Part shown: positions 55,701 through 64,000 of the stretch, piece by piece
Layout: each line of letters starts with the position of its first letter
Position numbering within the stretch: position 1 is the first letter of the stretch
Source of the DNA: Icerya purchasi
Taxonomy: Eukaryota > Arthropoda > Insecta > Hemiptera > Monophlebidae
NCBI GenBank assembly: GCA_039619475.1
Contig: CM077116.1
Span: 254,611,440-254,675,439, forward strand
DNA: 64,000 nucleotides
Reading direction: 5' to 3'
Made by a program: the position numbers and the translations under genes
Notes under the pieces: generated by a model
What the model was told of the DNA's origin: nothing
What the model saw: only the letters and a program-made list of their open reading frames with translations
Databases searched by the model: none

Positions 55701-57884
55701 TTCCTGGTTTAAGCGATAATATATTTTCAACGATTCTCTAACGCGGTAAATTTGCTAATGGGACATCCGATTTCTTTCCTTTTCCACACTTTTAATGTTT
55801 CAAATTATGTAATTTCACGGTAACGACTCTTGTATGGAATTCCAAGTATATGTCGAAAAAAAAAAAAAAAAAAAATCTTTACGGTTTTAGCATCCGCTAT
55901 TTCGTTACGACTAGATCACAGTTCTTGCTAATGCGGTTCGCCTTTTACCTCAAGACCGTATTTCTGCCGGTAAAATTTAAGAAATTAAAGAGATTACGAT
56001 TAACTCACTGTGCTCATTCTCACTTTTAATACTATCATTATTAACGTTTTGTAAAAGTTTAGTTTGTCAGCTGCTCGCGAAACTGCGTTTGAAAACCTGC
56101 TGCATATTATCGGAAGTGCACACACTATATCGGCGTGCGAACAACATCCTATTAAACTAAAGTATCAAGTGTAGTACAATTAAATTATAACGTGTCAAAT
56201 AATACATTGATAGCTTCAAATTACATCATTCAACACAGACTTCAGCTACTGCATTGAATCATATAATTCACTTGTAGCAGCAACGGTGACTAGAGAATTG
56301 AAGCGCATAATTTAGTTTGCAACATTAAAATTCAGTTACGGCGCAAAGTAGCATAATTTATCTGCAGCGAGAACTCCAGCCTTAGCTAGTTCAACTGGAG
56401 TGCCGGAATTAAACAGCCCAGTTATCTTTTCCCCCTGCGAAATATGGGAATATTTTTATTTTACAAAAAGTTTAACAGGCCGTGTCAAATTTATTTTGCA
56501 TTCGCTTAAAAAAAAACCTTTCCAGTATTGCCCAGCTCAATTTTCGTTTTGAACGTGATCGTCGATGTAGGACAATATCTGGCTCGTATGTCACTGTGTG
56601 AGCTGGCTCTAGATGAATGAAAAAAAAAAAAAAACACAAAAAAACAGGAGAGATTTGTGCTTTACTCTCTGCGGCAATATCGCAAAAAAAGAAAAAAGAG
56701 CAGGAGTCACACAGTTTTTGAAAATGCGCACAGAGAACAGTTTCGGGTAAGGCGCAGCTGTAAGTTCTAAACAGTAAGGAGAAGCTGATAACCGGAAAGT
56801 TTGAATTTCGGGAAACCCTCTGGAGGCTTGATACTGGCGAAAATTGCGCTTCCGAGGAAACCGCCTATCGCAGAAAGACGAGGCTGTTGCTGTGCATAGT
56901 GTCACAAGTTTGACGGTTTCCAGATAAACTCAAGCAACGGACCAAACTATCCTATTTAATAAAAAATGTTATAAATTTTTTGACCGCCGCCCGACCGGTT
57001 CGTGAGAATTATTAGCAGCTGACTGCGATCAAATTCATCTTATCGGTCGCTTCTCGTCAGAATCTCGGCTACTTAATAACAAAGCCGGACCAGGAGTGGA
57101 ACACAAGCGTATACGAGGAATTTTCACTTTCTTCCGCCTCTCGTTCTTCTACATACGGTCCGACTGTACGAACGCAGAAAGTGACGGAGGTACGTAAACT
57201 TTTGAACGTAACTTTCAAAATATTCCAAAAGGTAAAAAAGTTCTATCGAGATTCCGTGCGTGTACTCTCTACCGGGGCGGTCGCTGGCAGCTAAATGTCG
57301 ACGTCGTAACTTCCGAGAAAAGTCTGCATTAGCGCCGGCTGCGTTTTGTCGAACAACATGGTTATTTGAAAGTAGTGAAAGGAAAACGAAAGGCAGTTAA
57401 GCTTGCGCAACTTTCAAAGTTCGTCCCGTGATCGAAGTTCAAGCGAGCGACATACGAAATCGAAGCTGACTTTATCGCTGCAGTTTTATTCGTTTCGGTT
57501 AGTGACCGCTGACGGACCTTCAGCAACAACAGACCGGCTTTTGTACTTTAATCAGTTCCCTAATGGTCTTCTCAGTTACATGTTCATCAGAATTGCGTTG
57601 ATACTTTTTCGAGTTTTTCGCTTTTTTAATAAGTACATCTTGCAATGTGGCTAGAATGCACATCTTTCCTTCAACGGCCAGAGCGTTGCCGTACCGTCAG
57701 CTGCTGCGATCGTACTGCATGCGTACGATTTTTTTTCCGCTGAATGTGCGCCAGCCTTCGAAATGAATGGTTAGTTTATAGCTCGTTAATTGTTTCGGCT
57801 AGCACGCGAACTTCAGACCGTTCCAGCTGATAAAGTAATCAGGATTATATAGATTAGTGAGATTAGCGAAACAGTTCTGCCCCC
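55701..57884. other. Unique DNA, no gene recognised
   Basis: Poly-A at 55,857-55,875. The 56.9-57.8 kb part is GC-richer. Frames at 56,609 (minus) and 57,403 (plus) have no motif. Confidence 0.35.
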
Positions 57885-58570
57885 CGTTATTCATTTATTG
57901 AATTGTATTTATTGAATTTATTTAATTGTATTTATTTATTTGTTTATTAGCCATTGAAATACAATAACGAAAGGTGTATATACGTGGCATTTGAGAATTA
58001 TGTAAAATTATAAGCCCATGTTTTAGGCGAAAGCCTTCCCTCAACCTTGCCGATTCCTCACGGTCCTGAGCATAATGTCGACTATGTAAGAATTTTATTA
58101 TTCCATCATCCCATCTTAATCCTTTTATCTATGTTTTTATATGGTATGTATGTGCCTATCATCCTTTAACCTTGCTACATGTCCAGCTTGGTGCCACACT
58201 TTCTCCTCTTATATTGCGTATATTTTATCTTGTTCCTAACAATCGCTTTTCTAATCTTATTTCTACGTTTGATGTTTAGGAAAGACCTATTTGCATTTTG
58301 AGTAGTTTTAATTTTTCTTTCTTTAACTTTTGTTACGGACAACGTTTGGGAGCCGTAAATTAAACATGGAAAACTACGCAGCTATTTTCACTTTTTGCTT
58401 CGATACCAAAGGGCACTCTTAAATTTATATTTTTCAGCGACCGACACGTTTTCCAAACAGCGTCATCCTGCTCTTTAGTTCCGTTTTCAATCTTTATATC
58501 ATTTATTTCATCAATAAAATCGATAGTAACAAGCATTATTATTTGATTAAAACATTACCGTACTTGCTCG
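57885..58570 (-). pseudogene. RTE-like non-LTR retrotransposon, 3' end
   Basis: Minus-strand blocks in order: LKNINLRVPFGIEAKSENSC (about 58,440-58,380), CLIYGSQTLSVTKVKERKIK (58,365 down) and RNKIRKAIVRNKIKYTQYKR match the RTE-type segment FKSxIPxxLKxKVFNxCVLPVLTYGxxTWxLTK...RDKIRNExIR. In another frame QAGHVARLKDDR (about 58,180) is the WAGHVARMxDxR motif. KGLRWDDGIIKFLHSRHYAQ then DREESARLREGF (about 58,127-58,030) is the WxDDI...AQDRExWxxLxEAY end. The tail is an AATAAATA/ATTCAATAAA-rich stretch (57,950-57,885), typical of short tandem tails. Three frame changes make it dead. Confidence 0.8.
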
Positions 58571-59995
58571 ATGAAGAGAGAAGGTGACGGGAAATTATTA
58601 AGTGTTCGTAGAAAATGTGAACGCGAATACGAGTTAAGTGGAACTCATAAATTCCGACTGGGTCGCGAGAACGTATTTGACTCGGAGGAGAAATTTCGAA
58701 GCAAAATTTTTGAACAAACAAAAGTCACAAAGTCCTATAAATTAGAAGAAAAGCATCAACATTGATAATTCTGCACCTTCACCAAAGCCTAATGTGAAAA
58801 AGGATGAAAATAATAACGCGACAAAATCGATGATCGCCTTAGCTTTTCTTGTGGCATAGATTAATCCCCCGGTATCATGCACCGAGGAAAACGAAAAAAG
58901 GGATTTCGTATTATAAAATGAATGAGAAATGTTGTCCATCTCAATGGGAAATATTATACTTCGCCGTTGAGTGGTAAATTTTCGAACATTCCTAGCGCAA
59001 TCTAACCTGAGCTTCGGTCATTGCTATATTAGAAATAGTTGTATTTATAGATGAATGGGGGGGGGGGGGAGAAAAACAAATCAGATTTGAAGTTAACTGT
59101 ATGAAAACCGAGAGATGATACTTGTACATTTTACCGGGGTTGCAGTACAATTGCGTAGATGTAATAAAGTATTGTGTCCTTAAGAAAAAATGTCCGAAGA
59201 GGTTTCGGAAGGAAATCTGGAAAATGAAATTAAGGCGTAAAAAATAGAATCGACATTGACTTAATTAAATATTGTTTTCAGATAAAATTGCCTTAGAAAA
59301 AATATACCAGTACATCGAAATAAAGATGTCATTTCACAAGTAATGAATAATGGAATGAAACAATACGTACTCAAGATAAAATTATACGCTAGTCGAATGA
59401 AAAAAGCAATAATAATGTAAGGGAATAAAAAATTTTTGTTTCGACATATTTAGCGTAACTGTTGATGTTAAACATTTACATTTTATAAGTAATTATTGAA
59501 TATTTGAAAATTATTTGTTTTCGAGTAAAGATACTAGGAGCGAGTGATCATCTCATTTATTATTTGCATATTTGTGTTTTTCTATATTTACAGCAACATT
59601 TACAACGCTACATTATAGATTATTTTGAAATAGTAGTCACCACGGAAGGGTTAGAATTTTAGTAATAATACCCCCCCCCCCCCTTTTTTTTGTTTTAATT
59701 TTTTAAAATATAATTAAAGAAATTTGTTGCGTCGTAGATAATGTACTCGTGCTTCCTTTTTATTACGTTAAATTCTTAAACAGCACCGACTTTTGTCTAT
59801 CTAGATTGGCAAAATGGCGCACTAAGGTTGAAAAAATTCACTGAATTTTTGGAAAAAGATACGTAAGATTGCCGATAATGTTCGTTTTCGGCGAAAGTAA
59901 AAAAAAAAAAAAATAATATACCCTAATTGTGGACCCGAAGAGGAGATACTTTCTGACAGTCTACTGTCAGTCAGATGATATTATTAGGTACATAT

Positions 59996-60035
<40 letters not shown>

Positions 60036-62104
60036 AGTGATCACAGCGACTTGTGTTACGAGACAATTGCAGAAAACATACGTCGATTTGTTGCTCGAGC
60101 ATCTCAACTACGTTTATGTGTAGTCCGGTCAATGGTATTTTAAAAACTAAATTTCGTGCAGCTAGAGATGGATTTTTGCCGGTGGGAATACTTTTCCAGG
60201 CTGTTTTCCCATTTATTTCTTGATCTGCTACGAGAAGGATACTTGTGTGAGACAATGACTTGAAAATCTCTTTGCACATTTCGCTAATTTATCTATCCTC
60301 ACCGAATGTCTAAAAATCCGTTGCCGAAATTCTGTCCAACCCCACCCATTTAGGAAATTTTTATTTGTTTAGTATACCCTCATCCTCTTCTTCTTCTTCT
60401 TCTTCTTATTTTTGGCGAATTAAAAAAAAGATACCCGTAAGGGAGTGATTGGCTACAATTCGACCACCGATGGCCTCAATTATCGATTTTAGGCGGAAGG
60501 GGAAAAAAAAAGGGGGAAAAAATCGACCGATGAGGGAAAAAGTGGTGGAAAATTGAACTGTCGTAAAGTCAAAAAAAGAAAGACATAAAATTTGCTCCGC
60601 GGAATTTGCCTTAACCGAAAATAACGACTTTACAAGAAGTTTTTACCGTTTTTGACTGTTTTTTTTTTTTTTTTTGGGTTTTTGGTTGGTTTTTTTTTGC
60701 CTATAACGCTTTTCAGAGCACATAGGGGGGTTTTAGAGGAGAAACATTCAAATCTCGAGCTGAGATATATGTCCGATTCATATGCGAGGCACGTGGAACA
60801 AGAGTTGCCGCTATGTCCCCTATATACCGAACACTATCTAATTTGTTCGGTGCAACTTATCCGACCAAATCGGAAAGTGTGTGAGACCTGTCATCCTTAA
60901 AAATGATGATGTTTTCTGGTCGAGTTTATTGGGTATCGGCGAAATCCGACTAAATCCGATACGGTATATAGGCTGCCGGTTGGATGATTTAACTTGTGTA
61001 TATCGGGTTTTCCTCTACGTATTACAGAACTGGACCACCTATAATTCACTTTGCTTTATTAGCTGAACCGATAGTGCAGCTTTTATTTCAGTCGCAAAGT
61101 TTTCCTCATTATAGTCTCGCTTTTAAACGTGATCGCGTTGCTGTTTGAATTGCCTTTGTGATTTTGTATACAATCTCGAATTTCTGGGTATCACAGTCTA
61201 AAACTGGTTATCGTGTACGTCACGTCTTCTGACTAGCGATTTTCTCTAAATTAAATCGAAGAAAAATTCCGACTTTTTTCGATGCGAAACTCTACCCGGC
61301 GGTAAAAGTGTGCCAACGACGTACTCGTATATATACGGCATACCATTGCACAGAAACATAATATAATGTAGCTTCTAACAAGAACGGTATTCTTACGCCG
61401 CTCGGGGGTTAATATGAGAAAATCGATAGCGTGTTACATTTCGAAATAATAAACGTACGATAAAAATCAAGACAAAATTAGAACTGATTGCTACAGAAGA
61501 CGTTTCTTTTCTTAAATAACGACACGGTCATTTGAAATGTACTCTTCTATTAACTATTGTATGGGACTTTCTTTGAGCGTCGTACGAGTGTTTCCGTAAT
61601 GAGGTGATTCGAAGAATTGATTTAAATTAATATATATATGTATATGTATATATTTATAATGAAAAATTGGCGGCCTCGTTCGAAATTTTGGTACGTAGGT
61701 AAATAATTTATAACGACCCGATGACATGGAATTTAACTTTTTGCAGATAAATCTAACGGGAAAAAATAAAATATGAAGAAATGATATTTCCGCAGAATGG
61801 AACAGTTATGTATTGTTCTACTTATGTCTCTAATTATATCAAGTTAAATGCTTATGGTAAATTTAGCAGAACTGATGAAAACCTCTTCTCGGTGCCATTA
61901 TTATGAATATCGCAAAAAAGGTTAGACGATTGATCGTAATAAAAAATCGAAAATTATAAATTTTTACAAAAGTTAAGCTACTGACGCATTATAATTTTTT
62001 AATTTTTTTCATCCTTGTTTTATGTTAATTTTGGTTTTCTATTTTTAAATTTGGTGTTTGTACTTTAGAATTTATTAAAAAAAAAAATGTACAATTGTGA
62101 TTAT
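58571..62104. other. AT-rich DNA with simple repeats
   Basis: Poly-G at 59,056-59,067, poly-C at 59,671-59,683, (TA)n at about 59,998-60,030, (CTT)n at about 60,384-60,410, poly-T with GGT interruptions at 60,660-60,700. Short inverted repeat ACCGAAC...GTTCGGT at about 60,826-60,852. No gene recognised. Confidence 0.5.
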
Positions 62105-62434
62105 AAATAAATCATAGGCGTACCCAGGCCAGCTTTTCGGGAGCGGTCGATCCATTTACAAAAAAAAAACACTTGACAGAAATTTACTTAGTAATTACAT
62201 TTTATTAATAATCTCTTGTACAATAGTTCTAAATGCGTAAGGATTAAGATTATTTCTGTTCGTTTTCATTCTGAGAATAATTTACACTAATCCATAGTTG
62301 TACTGTCAGAATGCCTGGTACCAAGACATCTTACGGACGTAAAGTGACAATGCAGCAACGTAAAAATCCATTTCAGGACGGGTTTGAAACCTCAAATCCC
62401 CCCCCCCCCTCCCGGGTACGCCTATGAAATAAAT
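62105..62434. mobile_element. hAT-type MITE with 8-bp target-site duplication
   Basis: The element (62,113-62,426) has inverted ends CATAGGCGTACCC and GGGTACGCCTATG. It is flanked on both sides by the 8-bp direct repeat AAATAAAT (62,105-62,112 and 62,427-62,434). An 8-bp duplication with short TIRs beginning CA fits the hAT superfamily. It is about 314 bp with no coding capacity, so it depends on a transposase elsewhere. The flank is low-complexity, which slightly weakens the duplication evidence. A poly-C tract lies just inside the right end. Confidence 0.85.
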
Positions 62435-64000
62435 ATATATATATATGTATTTATTTATTTCTCTTTATTAAACCGGAACTTTAAAATATACATGTCCAAA
62501 TCATAAGTTTTAACGTGCAAACATTACAAAAAGTTGTACACCGTAGAATTTCATCAAAGAAATTATTTGAAAACACAATCAAAAGATGGCAATAAAAAGT
62601 TAACAACCTGCGTAGAATTAAGAAAAAAGGCGAAAACCATCAACCGACCATTAACAGAATCACGATCGAAGTTCATAATAAATATATCAAGAAAAAAGTT
62701 TATTCGCATTACGAACTTTTCGAAATTCTCTGAATAAACAGAATCCACCATTATTGTTATTCTTCAAACTTTCGTATCGTTCAATTAAAGTACATTAATT
62801 ATTTTCACGTTGAATATGCAGTCATTTTACACCTCTACTGGAATGTCTTTCACTCGCTCAACTATATTCGCTGCGAACTGTGGGCGAAATGCGAACGACA
62901 GATCCGCATGAGTGGTATAACGATGGAATTAAAATGAGCCGAGTCAATCGGATACAGTCTTTTTATAACGTCTGATTGAAATTGATTCGTAAAGATGTCG
63001 GTCAACGAAACTACATCTCTCTTTGCTGACTGAATGCGATCACTCTGATAGCACAACAGCAAACGAAGCACGTTAATAAGCATTTCCAGGAGAACCTTTT
63101 GGGCAATCGATGCCTTTGCTACGTCCGCTTATAGACTGTTCACGAGAGCTGGTTCGATTATCCGATGATTTAGTTTCATACGGTCTTCTTCTTCTATTCC
63201 CCATTTCAATTTTTCGATTTTATCTGCACCCCGATAAATGTTTTTGGATTTCAACGGCGTTTTAATCGCTGCTGACTGATGTCTAACGCATTCCGAGAGA
63301 AAAGTCGTTGTTATATTTCACATTGGGAATTGTTTTAATTTCAGTTATAATTTGTATCGCTTGGGCGTGTCCAATTCTTTTACCGGTTTTGTTTAATCGG
63401 TACCGATCGAAAATTCGTTTCGCGAGAAAAACCCGATACACTTTTCACCGTCGGTCGCGTCAGAATAGAACACACTATTTGCACGGAAGTCGCGCATCTG
63501 CGGTTTTTTAACTTATTATGGGGAAAAATAACGCTCGTTATTTTTTTTTTTTATTATCGTACGATTATTGCGGCACATAATTTGCCCGGAAATATTGTTT
63601 AAAATGATTTCCGAACAATATTAAAAAGGACCGGGTGACACGAATAAAAAATTGATTTCCGAGGCTTTATCACGCGTTAAAATGGTTGCCAAACGGGTAA
63701 ACTTCTGATGTGGCAAGTAGGCTGCGGTTGAATTTGAGACACGGAATTGGAAGCGATGAGAAGATCAGCGAATAATAAAGTATCGAATTGCTGTCGTTAC
63801 TTTTAGCAGCCGTTATTTTACCGGTAAATGTTCCTTTCCGAAATTTAATTCCCGCCGACAAGAATGCGCGTATTTCTCTATTATTTCTATTTTTTTGTCG
63901 TCTCTTTCCGTAAAATCACGCCTAATCAATTTATAATAGAGGAAGGTTAATTAGAATTACGGATTCTGAATAAAATGCAAAAATACTAGCGGTGCTTCAT
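62435..64000. other. AT-rich DNA to the window edge
   Basis: Short (TA) and (TTTA) runs at 62,433-62,465 and a T run at 63,540. Frames of 60-73 residues have no motif. No gene recognised. Confidence 0.4.

Noticed and set aside
1..64000. CRISPR arrays, bacterial operons, integrated virus genes, LTR retrotransposons
   Set aside because: No regular spaced repeats, no Shine-Dalgarno-led gene strings, no capsid or envelope-like frames, and no paired LTRs with gag-pol were seen.

Overview
The window reads as a gene-poor, AT-rich arthropod (probably insect) nuclear segment. It has no operons, ribosome sites, CRISPR or other prokaryotic layout. It holds many microsatellites and a large collection of decayed insect-type transposable elements: CR1/L2-like, I-like, Jockey-like and RTE-like non-LTR retrotransposons, mariner and hAT DNA elements, and a tRNA-derived SINE. 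The only sequence that looks like possible host coding DNA is an exon running off the left edge on the minus strand (1-284), which resembles a MADF (Adf-1/Myb-SANT-like) DNA-binding domain. No multi-exon host gene can be assembled from what is visible, so most of the window is best read as intergenic or intronic DNA.

Layout. 1-284: partial MADF-like CDS. 2.27-2.34 kb: 72-nt tRNA-like sequence. 7.33-7.76 kb: eroded RNase H piece of an I-like element. 8.41-8.60 kb: SINE copy. About 10.0-15.05 kb: the best preserved element, a CR1/L2-like non-LTR retrotransposon whose endonuclease and reverse transcriptase lie in two overlapping frames separated by one frameshift. It abuts a fragment of a second, RNase H-bearing family that I call family A. 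Family A recurs at 15.05, 17.5, 21.6-22.45, 36.6-38.0, 38.06-38.76 and 52.1-52.46 kb. 20.97-21.22 kb: very old RT remnant. 26.56-27.91 kb: 5'-truncated I-like element with a well kept RNase H domain, flanked at its 3' side by a 57-bp-period minisatellite. 29.20-29.49 kb: complete SINE with an 11-bp target-site duplication. 30.4-32.56 kb: several retrotransposon 3'-end remnants in one orientation. 33.55-35.56 kb: visibly GC-richer unique DNA. 36.17-36.47 kb: foldback element. 40.2-40.45 and 43.3-44.1 kb: units of a satellite-like repeat with a period near 286 bp. 42.7-42.8 kb: third SINE copy with a G-quadruplex-like tail. 45.54-46.05 kb: near-perfect 516-bp palindrome made from a mariner 5' end. 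49.97-50.21 kb: another foldback. 51.79-52.12 kb: Jockey-like RT remnant. 54.35-55.70 kb: two mariner remnants in inverted head-to-head arrangement. 57.89-58.57 kb: RTE-like remnant. 62.11-62.43 kb: hAT-type MITE with an 8-bp target-site duplication.

These parts do not form a pathway. They record successive insertions, some adjacent to or inside one another, followed by mutation. The most notable items are the 516-bp mariner palindrome, the SINE family with clean insertion hallmarks, the six-copy family A, and the inverted mariner pair. I found no convincing undescribed functional system. All domain calls come from reading translations by eye, with no database search.
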